In this document: positions 8,454 through 14,931 of the stretch, piece after piece | Layout: every line of letters starts with the position of its first letter | How positions within the stretch are numbered: the first letter of the stretch is position 1 | Assembly: GCA_051011595.1 (NCBI GenBank) | Contig: JBPCTQ010000355.1 | Location: 1 to 27,442, forward strand | Direction: 5' to 3' | DNA: 27,442 bases | From: JAOUEE01 sp051011595 | Lineage (GTDB): Bacteria; Actinomycetota; Acidimicrobiia; Acidimicrobiales; SHLQ01 | Program-made: the position numbers and the translations under genes | The notes under the pieces: model-generated | Told to the model about the DNA's origin: nothing | Seen by the model: the letters and a program-made list of their open reading frames with translations, nothing else | Database searches by the model: none

Positions 8454-8873
8454 ATGACCCAGATTCTCGGCCAGTACTGCATCAACGTGAGTGACATCGA
8501 CCGAGCGCTCGAATTCTGGGAGGGCGTGGTCGAGCTGCCCCTGCAACACCGCACCGAGATCCCCGGCGTTCTCGAAGCCGTGCGCCAGGCCGAACAGGGC
8601 GGATCGCGCCTCCAGCTGGCCCAGCACCTCGATCACGAGGGCCCAATCGACATGGGCTCGGCCATGTGGAAGATCTACATCAACACATCCGACTGCCGGC
8701 GGGTGTACGACCGGGCCATGGCCGCGGGCTGTGAATCAGTGCAGGAGCCGACCAAACTCGATCGGTGGCCGGTCACGGTGGCCTTCGTCAAGGACTTCGA
8801 CGGCTACCTCATCGAGTTCGTCGAACATCACGAAGGCACCCGCCCCGGGGTGCCCGATCCCAAGCAGGCCTGA
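8454..8873 (+). CDS. VOC (glyoxalase/bleomycin resistance) family protein
   Basis: The product has 139 residues with the paired beta-alpha-beta-beta-beta modules of the vicinal-oxygen-chelate fold. The N-terminal module starts QYCINVSDIDRALEFWEGV, and the C-terminal one ends VAFVKDFDGYLIEFVEHHEG, where the late Glu is a usual metal ligand. Glyoxalase I, methylmalonyl-CoA epimerase and ring-cleavage dioxygenase domains share this fold, so the activity is open. The start is fixed by GGAGG at 8441-8445, 8 nt before the ATG. It diverges from the acyl-CoA ligase across 166 bp. Confidence 0.85.
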   Translation: MTQILGQYCINVSDIDRALEFWEGVVELPLQHRTEIPGVLEAVRQAEQGGSRLQLAQHLDHEGPIDMGSAMWKIYINTSDCRRVYDRAMAAGCESVQEPTKLDRWPVTVAFVKDFDGYLIEFVEHHEGTRPGVPDPKQA

Positions 8874-8892
8874 CCGTCATCGGCTTCAGGCC
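8867..8892. terminator. Possible bidirectional terminator between convergent genes
   Basis: GGCCTGA (8867-8873) and TCAGGCC (8886-8892) form a perfect 7-bp inverted repeat around 12 nt. The two arms include the stop codons of the VOC and GNAT genes. No T-tract follows on either strand, so termination is only a guess. Confidence 0.3.
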
Positions 8893-9158
8893 AGCAGATC
8901 GTGCTGGTCGGGGTTGTCCCGTAGGTAGCTGACCGCGTACGAGCACACCGGCACGATGGTGCCGCCGTCGCGGCGGAGGTGATCGAGCAGTCCGGCCATG
9001 AGCACGGCTGCGTAGCCCCGGCCCCGATAACGGGTGAACGTCTCGACGTGGCTCACCACAGTGGCTCCGTCCCGCAGGTGGTAGTCGGCGAACCCGACCA
9101 GCTCGTCGTCGTGATGGAGCTCGAAGCGGGTGGCCGCAGGGTTGTTGGTGACGATCAT
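8886..9158 (-). CDS. Small GNAT family N-acetyltransferase
   Basis: The product has about 90 residues. It matches the compact single-domain acetyltransferases of the Acetyltransf_CG/YjdJ type: HVETFTRYRGRGYAAVLM holds the acetyl-CoA pyrophosphate loop (RGRGYA), and the end VPVCSYAVSYLRDNPDQHDLL matches the family's C-terminal block (written here in part). The start is taken at ATG 9158; a GTG two codons upstream at 9164 is possible. No ribosome site is obvious. The first repeat copy begins 18 bp upstream of the ATG, so the palindromes could form part of its control region. The acceptor substrate is unknown. Confidence 0.82.
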   Translation of the reverse strand: MIVTNNPAATRFELHHDDELVGFADYHLRDGATVVSHVETFTRYRGRGYAAVLMAGLLDHLRRDGGTIVPVCSYAVSYLRDNPDQHDLLA

Positions 9159-9175
9159 GGTCACGTGGCCATGTC

Positions 9176-9224
9176 GTTCTGGCGGTAGGGCGCGTCAGAT
9201 GTGACGCGTTGTACCGCCAGTTCG
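9176..9224 (+). repeat. 49-bp palindromic repeat, copy 1
   Basis: This copy is identical to 9236-9284 except at one base (T at 9200, G at 9260). It is a nested inverted repeat: outer arms CTGGCGGTA (9179-9187) and TACCGCCAG (9212-9220), inner arms CGCGTCA (9191-9197) and TGACGCG (9202-9208), with a 4-nt loop. The arms are joined by GGG and TTG, which allow two G-U pairs only if the plus strand is the RNA. Confidence 0.9.
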
Positions 9225-9235
9225 CCGGTGGTGTG

Positions 9236-9284
9236 GTTCTGGCGGTAGGGCGCGTCAGAGGTGACGCGTTGTACCGCCAGTTCG
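9236..9284 (+). repeat. 49-bp palindromic repeat, copy 2
   Basis: This is the second copy, exactly 60 bp downstream of the first, after an 11-bp spacer. The outer and inner arms are unchanged and the single difference is in the loop. The pair lies in the gap between the divergent GNAT and flavin reductase genes, 52 bp before the reductase start. Confidence 0.9.
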
Positions 9285-9335
9285 GTGAGGGCGGTGGGCT
9301 GGCTCTGGTTGTGCATCTCCTGTCACGCTACGGCG

Positions 9336-9896
9336 ATGGCAGCTCCTGGAGGCACCGACCCGATTGGTCCGTATCCGGCAGGTATCGAATCCGACGAGGA
9401 TCGAGACCACTACGACAAGCTCCGCCGACGGGTGTTGTGGAGCCTGCCCTACGGGCTCTACATCGTGGGCAGCCGGGCCGGCGAGCGGCGCAACGGCATG
9501 ACCCTCAACTGGGCCACCCAGCTGTCGTTCGATCCCAAGCTGGTGGGCATCGGCGTGGAAAAGCCGGCCCTCACCCACGAGCTCATCAGCGACGGTGGGG
9601 TGTTCAGTTTGTGCACCGTGGCCCGCGACGATCGGGCCATCGTGCGTAAGTTCACCAAGCCGGTCGACGTCGACCTCGACGAGCGCACCCTGAACGGATT
9701 CGCATTCCACGACGGGGTCACCGGTGCTCCGATACTCGACCAAGCGCCGGCCTACCTCGACTGCGAGGTCCGCGAGACGTTGGTGTTCGGTGAACACTCG
9801 TTCTTCGTCGGCGAGATCGTCGACTGCGGCTTCCAGGCCGACGAAGACACCGAAGTCCTCCGTATGGAGGACACCCGAATGAACTACGGCGGTTGA
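9336..9896 (+). CDS. Flavin reductase-like domain protein (FMN-binding split barrel)
   Basis: The product has 186 residues, the usual size for the short-chain flavin reductases that feed reduced flavin to two-component monooxygenases. The core runs from about residue 30: YGLYIVGSR, RRNGMTLNWATQLSFDPKLV (51-70) and GIGVEKPALTHELI, the flavin-phosphate-binding pattern of the family, ending with a GEHSFFVGEIVD strand. The ATG at 9336 gives a normal family N-terminus; a frame extending upstream runs into the repeats and is not used. No monooxygenase partner is adjacent, though the convergent ferritin-like gene is a possible oxygen-using neighbour. NAD(P)H and flavin preference cannot be read. Confidence 0.88.
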   Translation: MAAPGGTDPIGPYPAGIESDEDRDHYDKLRRRVLWSLPYGLYIVGSRAGERRNGMTLNWATQLSFDPKLVGIGVEKPALTHELISDGGVFSLCTVARDDRAIVRKFTKPVDVDLDERTLNGFAFHDGVTGAPILDQAPAYLDCEVRETLVFGEHSFFVGEIVDCGFQADEDTEVLRMEDTRMNYGG

Positions 9897-9901
9897 CCCC
9901 T

Positions 9902-9922
9902 CCGCCGCGCCTCAGGCGGCGG
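9902..9922. terminator. Possible terminator hairpin at convergent gene ends
   Basis: CCGCCGC (9902-9908) and GCGGCGG (9916-9922) form a perfect 7-bp stem with a 7-nt loop right after the flavin reductase stop. It overlaps the last codons of the opposing gene. There is no T-tract. Actinobacterial terminators often lack one, so this is plausible but weak. Confidence 0.3.
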
Positions 9923-10928
9923 CGTGGAATTCGGCCAGCACCATCCCGGCGTCGGGGTGTTCGTTGATGCGCCCTTCCACCATCTGGCGGTTCTGCTCGG
10001 CCATCAGCGCCGGTTGTTCGACGGTGGCCCAATGGACCAAGCCGTCCCAGAAGCGATCGGTGACCTCGGCGCCACTGATGGTGCCGCCGTCGACCGTCTC
10101 GAAGGTGACCGAGCGCAGTTCGCCCAGATAGAGCCGCAACGATGACACGTGGATGGCTTCGTCGATCCGGATGCGGCCGATGATCTCGGCTGCCTCTTCG
10201 GCCTGGGCCCGGCGATCGACGAACAGATCGTCAGTGCGAAGTAGAGCCTGGGACTCGGCGAAGCCGATCTCGGCCCGGAACTCGATGATGAGCAGGTTCA
10301 TCAGGAACGACAGCAACCCCTCGACGGCCTCGGGAACCTCGGGCGCGAACCGTCGGCCTTCCTCTTCACGACCGATGTTCTCGGGCGGGTCGACGTCGGG
10401 ATAGGCGCCGGCCCCGAAGGCGAGGTCGCGGGCCACGAACCACATCTCGTCGTGCCCACCGATACCGAGGTCGGGTTCGCCGCCTTCGTCGATGCCGTGG
10501 GCGAGGAGCAAGCCCTTGTTGAGGTGGCCGATGGCCATCTCGCTGATGTCCTCGATGATGAACGGCGCCAGTTCGGGAAAGGTCATCTCGGCCAGGAGGC
10601 GGCCCTTGGCTTCGATCTTGCCGGTGATGGTGAGGCTGTTCCAGAACGTCTGACCCAGGCCGTGGCGGAGCAGCACCCGTGACTGTTCGGTATTGGGGAG
10701 CCGGGCCCCGTCGAGCAGCGAGGCATGGGCCTCGAACAGCTCGCCGCCCCGCGCCCGCAGTGCTTCGGTCCAGGCCTCGAGGGCCGGCTCGCGGACCAGC
10801 GCACGTGGTGGTTGGTAGGTGCCATCGGCCAGGAACCCGCCGTGCATGCGCCGGCCGTCGACCACGTGCGGGGCCGCGTAGGGATGGTCGCGGAGCAGAT
10901 CGCTTTCTCCGTAGACGAGTGTGCTCAT
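9912..10928 (-). CDS. Hypothetical protein, possible ferritin-like di-iron protein
   Basis: The product has 338 residues from the ATG at 10928, with GAGAGAG about 6 nt upstream; an upstream frame to 11027 is less likely. I do not recognise a named family. It is strongly helical, and its conserved-looking acidic/His motifs are spaced like a four-helix di-iron centre: EDISEMAIGH (126-135), IIEFRAEIGFAE (214-225) and IRIDEAIHVSS (253-263), the last a DExxH pattern. That reading is inference from pattern alone. It has no signal peptide or membrane segment. It lies downstream of an XRE regulator on the same strand with 174 bp between, and converges on the flavin reductase. A role in oxidation, or in handling a long-chain substrate, would fit. 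Confidence 0.75.
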   Translation of the reverse strand: MSTLVYGESDLLRDHPYAAPHVVDGRRMHGGFLADGTYQPPRALVREPALEAWTEALRARGGELFEAHASLLDGARLPNTEQSRVLLRHGLGQTFWNSLTITGKIEAKGRLLAEMTFPELAPFIIEDISEMAIGHLNKGLLLAHGIDEGGEPDLGIGGHDEMWFVARDLAFGAGAYPDVDPPENIGREEEGRRFAPEVPEAVEGLLSFLMNLLIIEFRAEIGFAESQALLRTDDLFVDRRAQAEEAAEIIGRIRIDEAIHVSSLRLYLGELRSVTFETVDGGTISGAEVTDRFWDGLVHWATVEQPALMAEQNRQMVEGRINEHPDAGMVLAEFHAAA

Positions 10929-11075
10929 GGTGGCTCTCTCAGCTGGTGACGCCGGTGGGAACAACGGGTGTTCCCCGGCTGCATGGATCGACTGGTCGTG
11001 GGAGACGCCGACGGCGGTCATGACCACGGCCGCCGCACGATCGGATTCCCTCTATCGCCAGCTTCACAGAGCTGA

Positions 11076-11096
11076 GGCCCACTCACAACGTGGGCC
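11076..11096 (-). terminator. Intrinsic-type hairpin after the XRE gene
   Basis: GGCCCAC (11076-11082) and GTGGGCC (11090-11096) form a perfect 7-bp stem with a 7-nt loop, 6 nt after the stop codon of the XRE gene. No T-tract follows, as is common in high-GC actinobacteria. Confidence 0.55.
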
Positions 11097-11102
11097 CGAC
11101 GG

Positions 11103-11453
11103 CTATTCGTCGATGAACGACTCGTAGATGTGGATGATCGTGCGCCGTTGGTCGTCGGTGAGGGCGGGGTCGGCGTTGACCGCGGCGATGACCTGGGGTC
11201 GATCGCTGGTGCCCGTGGATTCTTCGTCGAGCCAACCGGCCCGCACGTACAGGCCTTCGGCCGAGATCTCGAGGGCCTTGGCGATCTGCTGGAGTATCTC
11301 GGCCGACGGTTTGCGCAGTCCGCGTTCGATCTGGCTGAGGTAGGGGTTGGACACCCCGGTCAGGTCGGCCATCTTGCGGAGCGAGAGCTCGGCGTTCTCA
11401 CGCTGATCGCGGATGAAGGCGCCCAGGCTCTGCCAGCGGGGTTCGGTACTCAT
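11103..11453 (-). CDS. XRE family helix-turn-helix regulator
   Basis: The product has 116 residues. The Cro/CI-type helix-turn-helix spans about residues 11-65: GAFIRDQRENAELSLRKMAD, then LTGVSNPYLSQIERGLRKPS, then a helix ending LEISAEGLYVRAGW. The tail (about 75-116) is acidic and helical and ends TIIHIYESFIDE. The ATG at 11453 is used because it begins just before the domain; a longer frame to 11528 is Pro-rich and unlikely. This arrangement (short HTH plus 'LYVRAGWL') is common in actinobacteria next to lysine-rich or lipid-related genes. The target is unknown; the ferritin-like gene downstream and the H1-like gene upstream on the same strand are candidates. Confidence 0.88.
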   Translation of the reverse strand: MSTEPRWQSLGAFIRDQRENAELSLRKMADLTGVSNPYLSQIERGLRKPSAEILQQIAKALEISAEGLYVRAGWLDEESTGTSDRPQVIAAVNADPALTDDQRRTIIHIYESFIDE

Positions 11454-11493
11454 GGTCGACACTCGTTCGGGAGGCGGGGGTGAAAACGCGCCG

Positions 11494-11521
11494 CGCCACC
11501 AGCCGGGGGGAGCTGGTGGCG
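11494..11521 (-). terminator. Stem-loop downstream of the H1-like gene
   Basis: CGCCACCAGC (11494-11503) and GCTGGTGGCG (11512-11521) form a perfect 10-bp stem with an 8-nt loop. Read on the minus strand, a TTTT run follows 8 nt later. It lies about 90 nt after the H1-like gene's stop and before the XRE gene, so it should end or attenuate the upstream transcript. Confidence 0.55.
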
Positions 11522-11610
11522 ACGACACTTCCGGGCGAGCCGGTCGAGCGGTCGGGGGGCGTCCGATCGACCGACCCGCCTCGGATGGGGGGGAACCGTT
11601 GCGGCGGCCA

Positions 11611-12195
11611 TCAGGCCTTGGCAGCCACCTTTTTGGTGGTGGTCTTCTTGGCGGCGGTCTTCTTCGCCGTGGTCTTCTTGGCGGTGGCCTTTTTGGCCGT
11701 GCTCTTCTTCGCCGTGGTCTTCTTGGCGGTGGTCTTCTTCACCGGGGCCTTGGCTCCGAAGAAGTCCCAGGTGGCGACACGGCCGGCCTCGAGGGGACGA
11801 GCGATCTGCAGGGGCAGACGGGCTTCGAACTTCTCGGCAGCCGGGTCGACCTTGGCCCGGAAATCCTTGGTGTTGGCGGTGGCGGTCTTCTTGGCCAGCT
11901 TGATCTGGGCGTCGAACTCTTTGCGCATCGATTCCCAGCGCTCGCTGAGGTCGGAATTGAAGTCCGAGATCCGCTCGTCGATCTCGCCGGGCAGCGAGCT
12001 GAGACGCTCGTTGACGTCGTCGGACAAGCTGTCGAGGCGGCTGAGATCGGGGCGAACGCCGTCGAAGCGCTCTTCGAGGCCGAAGCGCTCGTTCACATCA
12101 TCGGCGGCTTCGGACACTGCATCGCCCAGCTGTTCGAGAGCGATGGCGTTGAGGCCGACGATTGTGTAAGCGGCATCTTTGACGGGGGTGGGCAT
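11611..12195 (-). CDS. Coiled-coil protein with Lys/Ala/Thr-rich tail (HBHA / histone H1-like)
   Basis: The product has 194 residues in two parts. Residues about 15-125 are charged and heptad-like (DDVNERLSSLPGEIDERISD, then SDLSERWESMRKEFDAQ) and probably form a coiled coil. Residues 152-194 are a low-complexity cationic tail made of KKTTA/KKSTA/KKATA units, about eight of them. The plan matches mycobacterial heparin-binding haemagglutinin and bacterial H1-like proteins, whose tails bind sulphated glycans or DNA. Here the tail unit is KK(T/S/A)(T/A)A rather than the KKAAPA of HBHA. There is no signal peptide. AAGGAG lies 8 nt before the ATG and a good promoter is upstream. DNA or nucleoid binding versus surface adhesion cannot be decided from sequence. 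Confidence 0.8.
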   Translation of the reverse strand: MPTPVKDAAYTIVGLNAIALEQLGDAVSEAADDVNERFGLEERFDGVRPDLSRLDSLSDDVNERLSSLPGEIDERISDFNSDLSERWESMRKEFDAQIKLAKKTATANTKDFRAKVDPAAEKFEARLPLQIARPLEAGRVATWDFFGAKAPVKKTTAKKTTAKKSTAKKATAKKTTAKKTAAKKTTTKKVAAKA

Positions 12196-12231
12196 CAGGG
12201 GTCTCCTTGGAGAACTTCAGGGGGTGCGCTC

Positions 12232-12261
12232 ACTATATGCAGCAGGTGCTAACTATTGCAA
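12232..12261 (-). promoter_or_regulatory. Sigma70-like promoter of the H1-like gene
   Basis: On the minus strand TTGCAA (12256-12261) and TATAGT (12232-12237) are separated by 18 bp, close to the -35/-10 consensus. They lie about 37-66 nt before the ATG, followed by an AAGGAG ribosome site. This is one of the most consensus-like promoters in this window and suggests strong expression. Confidence 0.65.
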
Positions 12262-12400
12262 GCAACGTTGGTGTGATGTCTGGCACAGTGTTTCCCGCTT
12301 CCCTCCCCCTACTCGCTCCGCTGTGTCGGCGTGGCCACAGTTGGCGGCTGCCGGTCCAGCGATGTCTCGGTGTTTGGGTTGATGCGGCGCTCCTGACGGG

Positions 12401-12538
12401 GCTGCGCCGGAGGCGCTGACCCGGTCGCTCGTCCCTCGCTCCCTTGGTTCGGTGCCGTTTCTGGTTTGATCGAGTCATGCCGGTTGGGTGACAGGCCCCC
12501 CACAGCTGACTTGTGCGATCGAGCGGTGCGGTGGATAC
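12401..12538 (+). repeat. Imperfect 138-bp tandem repeat, unit 1
   Basis: The unit opens with GCTGCGCCGGAGGCGC, which contains a GCGCC-GGA-GGCGC hairpin (12404-12416). It then shares CCTTGGTT, GGTGCCGTTT, GGTTTGATCGA, GGGTGAC and finally GTGGATAC with unit 2. The two units are clearly diverged, so the duplication is old or the family is dispersed. Confidence 0.75.
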
Positions 12539-12541
12539 CGC

Positions 12542-12679
12542 GCTGCGCCGGAGGCGCGGAGCCGGGGCCTCCTCCGTCGGCCCCTTGGTTGGGTGCCGTT
12601 TCGGGTTTGATCGAATCAGTTCGGGTGGGTGACTGGCCCCACACCGCGGTCTGTCGGGGTGCGACGGTGTGGTGGATAC
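12542..12679 (+). repeat. Imperfect 138-bp tandem repeat, unit 2
   Basis: This is the second unit, 141 bp downstream of the first and of the same length, again opening with the GCGCC-GGA-GGCGC hairpin (12545-12557) and ending GTGGATAC. Matching blocks keep the same order and near-identical spacing. No coding potential is visible. Confidence 0.75.
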
Positions 12680-12799
12680 AGCGTGAGTTGATTGCAGTAG
12701 TTCGGACGAAATCACGCCACTTTGCGGCAGTTGGGCGGTGAGTGGGTCTGGAGGCCTAGTTGGGTCAAGATCGGAGCACGGGCGCCGACGGGTATATCG

Positions 12800-13435
12800 A
12801 TGAACTCGGTTGCTCCCAACGCGTCCGACGGCTTGTTCGCGGCCGACGAAGAGATGAAGCGGTGGCAACGCGTCGAAGCGGAGGCCTGGGGCATCACGCC
12901 TCCCGCCGAGCAGAGTGTCATCACCACCGAGGTCGAAGAAGAAAAGAGCAGCCGTCCCATCGCCTTCGTGGCCTTGTTGGCCCTGGTGGTGTTCGCCGGG
13001 TTGTGGCTGTACACCCACGAGTTCGCGGCCAGCACCGACACGCTCGCGGCCAAGGCGGTGGTGGCTCCCGCCGTCGCTCGCGAGGTTCCCACCCCGTGTG
13101 CCGTCATCGGCGAGCTCCGGGCCGTGCAGGGTGATGCCTACGTGCGCCTCCTGGGCCAAGACGACGATGTCCAGCGTCTGGCCATTCTGGCCGAGCAGTC
13201 CCGCGCCGAGGTGCGGATCCTCGACCAGCTCCTCGAGGTTGAGCCGGCGCTCACCATGAGCGCGGCACCGGTTCGTTTTCGATCCCAGCTGATCGCCGAC
13301 GGTATCGGTGGCGTGGAGTCGGGGCAGGCCACCCTTGCCGGGCTGTTGGCCGAGGCTGACGAGATGGGTCCCCAGGCGGCGGCCGGCGAAAAGGCCATCG
13401 GCGTCTACCAGACCGAACAATGTGGTGGCTCCTGA
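12800..13435 (+). CDS. Hypothetical single-pass membrane protein
   Basis: The product has 211 residues of unrecognised family. The N-terminal 50 residues are acidic and soluble. One membrane helix lies at about 53-71 (RPIAFVALLALVVFAGLWLY region), and the C-terminal 140 residues are probably outside, with two Cys (PTPCAVIGE and EQCGGS) that could form a disulfide. The helical external part has SRAEVRILDQLLEVEPAL. The ATG at 12800 gives a sensible N-terminus; an upstream extension to 12722 has no support. The GH43-like gene follows 63 bp later on the same strand, so the two may be co-expressed at the cell surface. No catalytic motif is visible. Confidence 0.72.
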   Translation: MNSVAPNASDGLFAADEEMKRWQRVEAEAWGITPPAEQSVITTEVEEEKSSRPIAFVALLALVVFAGLWLYTHEFAASTDTLAAKAVVAPAVAREVPTPCAVIGELRAVQGDAYVRLLGQDDDVQRLAILAEQSRAEVRILDQLLEVEPALTMSAAPVRFRSQLIADGIGGVESGQATLAGLLAEADEMGPQAAAGEKAIGVYQTEQCGGS

Positions 13436-13498
13436 CGCCGTTGTGCGGCGACCCGATGTGGAATCGGCCAGGCGGTGCGAGATGATGGAGGGCGGTTC

Positions 13499-14695
13499 AT
13501 GAAGCGGATCCTCATCATCTCGGTGGCCGTCGTCGGCCTCGTCGCCCTCCTCGCCCTGGCGATGGACAGTGACACCGAACCCGCGCCGGCAGCCGACCAG
13601 GTGCGCACCAACACCGCCACCTCGTCGAGCTCCTCGACCACCACCGACGCGCCATCGTCGAGCACCACCGTCACGGCGGCCCCCACGGTCACCGTCGGCC
13701 GCTCCGTCGCCACCACACCGATCATCTACGGGCCACCACCCGAAGGGGTGGTGATCGAAGACGACGTCGACGCCGAACCGTCCGAGGTCCAGCGCCCCAC
13801 CGAATCGGCGGCCCCGCCGCCGCCTGCCGCACTGCCCTCACCCCCGGCCTGGCTCGACATGCGCCGGCCGTCACTCGGCCCCGGTGGCCTGCACCTCCCC
13901 AAGGACGCGGCCGATCCCGACATCTTGGTGGTGGGCGGCACGTACTACCTGTTCTCCACCAACACCAGCCTGGCCAACGTCCCCCTCTACTTCTCGACCG
14001 ACCTCTCCACCTGGCAGTACGGCGGCGACGCAATGCCCTCGCTGCCGGGATGGGCCAACCAGTCCGGCGGCACCACCTGGGCGCCGTCGGTGCACCAGGT
14101 GGGCAACCGGTTCAACCTCTACTTCTCGGGCCGCAACACCTCCACCGGGCGCTTCTGCATCGGCGTGGCCACCGCCGCGGCACCCAACGGCCCCTATGCC
14201 GCCCTCGGCAATCCACTGGTGTGCCAGACCGACCGCGGTGGCAGCATCGACCCCTACCTGTTCACCGACGACGCGGCCGCCCGCTACCTCATCTACAAGA
14301 CCGACGGGAACTGCTGCGGACTGGCCACCCGGCTCTGGAGTCAACGGCTCACCGGCGACGGCCTCGGACTGATCGGGGGGCCGGCCGAACTGCTGGTGGC
14401 CGGCGCCGCATGGGAGGCGGGCCTCATCGAAGGTCCCACCATGGTCAAGAAGGGCGGCCGTTACCACCTCTTCTATTCCGGCAATTGGTGGCACACCCAC
14501 TTCTACGCCATCGGCCACGCCGTCTGTGAGGGTATTCAGGGGCCGTGTTACCGCTCGACCACCACGCCGTACATGGGCAACCGGGGCGACGGTGTGGGAT
14601 TCGGCGGCCCGTCGATTTGGGAGTCACCCAACGGCGAGGTCTGGATGAGCTACCACGGCTGGTTCGGCGCCGGCGTCGGCTACGAGAACGGCTGA
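13499..14695 (+). CDS. Glycoside hydrolase family 43-like secreted or anchored enzyme, ended by an in-frame TGA
   Basis: The product has 398 residues up to the first stop. Residues 1-22 are a signal peptide or anchor (KRILIISVAVVGLVALLALA), and 25-120 a Ser/Thr/Pro-rich linker. The five-bladed propeller starts at about 125. GH43 landmarks are present: ADPD at 138-141 (base Asp), SIDPYLFTDD at 249-258 (pKa-modulating Asp251) and IEGPTMVKKGGRYHLFYSG at 310-328 (acid Glu311). The expected activity is on arabinan, xylan or similar polysaccharides outside the cell. GGAGG lies 7 nt before the ATG. The frame stops at TGA 14693-14695 directly after GYENG, but the same frame then continues with sense codons to 14911, including what looks like the last propeller strand. 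The core enzyme may be nearly complete without it. Confidence 0.87.
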   Translation: MKRILIISVAVVGLVALLALAMDSDTEPAPAADQVRTNTATSSSSSTTTDAPSSSTTVTAAPTVTVGRSVATTPIIYGPPPEGVVIEDDVDAEPSEVQRPTESAAPPPPAALPSPPAWLDMRRPSLGPGGLHLPKDAADPDILVVGGTYYLFSTNTSLANVPLYFSTDLSTWQYGGDAMPSLPGWANQSGGTTWAPSVHQVGNRFNLYFSGRNTSTGRFCIGVATAAAPNGPYAALGNPLVCQTDRGGSIDPYLFTDDAAARYLIYKTDGNCCGLATRLWSQRLTGDGLGLIGGPAELLVAGAAWEAGLIEGPTMVKKGGRYHLFYSGNWWHTHFYAIGHAVCEGIQGPCYRSTTTPYMGNRGDGVGFGGPSIWESPNGEVWMSYHGWFGAGVGYENG

Positions 14696-14914
14696 GTACG
14701 AGCCGCGTTCGCCCACCGGCTCGACTTCCCCGACTGGACGGCACCGCCACCGCCACCTCCGCCCCCTCCACCCACCACCACGACGAGTACAACCACCACG
14801 ACCGAGGCGCCGCCGACGTCGACCACCACGACGAGTCCGACCACTACGACCGAGGCGCCGCCGACGTCGACCACCGAACCCGAAGGCGCCGCGACGACCA
14901 CCACTACCGGCTGA
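14696..14914 (+). pseudogene. Detached C-terminal tail of the GH43 gene, in frame after the TGA
   Basis: Directly after the TGA, the same frame gives 72 sense codons and a second TGA (14912-14914). It reads VRAAFAHRLDFPDWTA, which fits the closing strand of a GH43 propeller. A run of nine prolines and a Thr/Ser/Pro/Glu-rich tail follow, of the same composition as the N-terminal linker. The tail contains a 48-bp tandem repeat. No start codon or ribosome site of its own is visible. It is either separated by a recent nonsense change (for example GGA to TGA), reached by readthrough, or split by a sequence error. Confidence 0.75.
14780..14875 (+). repeat. 48-bp tandem repeat (two units) in the GH43 tail
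   Basis: Units at 14780-14827 and 14828-14875 differ at only a few bases and each encodes 16 residues (TTSTTTTEAPPTSTT style). Repeat units of whole-codon length are typical of extracellular Thr/Pro linkers and suggest this stretch evolved as coding sequence. Confidence 0.85.
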
Positions 14915-14931
14915 CCCGGCGGCGCTGTGGG

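Larger units (their letters stand above)
12262..12799. other. Long gene-free stretch with repeats
   Basis: I see no credible gene here. Frames that stay open on the minus strand encode only repeated Pro/Arg/Ser peptides created by the DNA repeat. The stretch holds the imperfect tandem repeat at 12401-12679, and possibly a more decayed third half-copy at about 12330-12400. The last 100 bp should carry the promoter of the following membrane-protein gene; I could not pick one with confidence. Confidence 0.7.

Noticed and set aside
9176..9284. CRISPR array
   Set aside because: There are only two units, each is itself a long palindrome, the spacer is just 11 bp and no cas gene is nearby.
12401..12679. 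tRNA-like GGTTTGATCGA blocks in the tandem repeat
   Set aside because: They match a T-arm only loosely. No acceptor stem, anticodon arm or CCA end can be folded around them.
12233..13420. A 395-codon open frame on the minus strand across the tandem repeats and the membrane-protein gene
   Set aside because: It is antisense to a convincing gene and in its second half encodes only repeated Pro/Arg/Ser peptides copied from the DNA repeat. No start signal is present.
14693..14695. Selenocysteine at the in-frame TGA
   Set aside because: Glycoside hydrolases of this family need no Sec at that point, other genes here use TGA as a normal stop, and no SECIS-like hairpin is evident after it.
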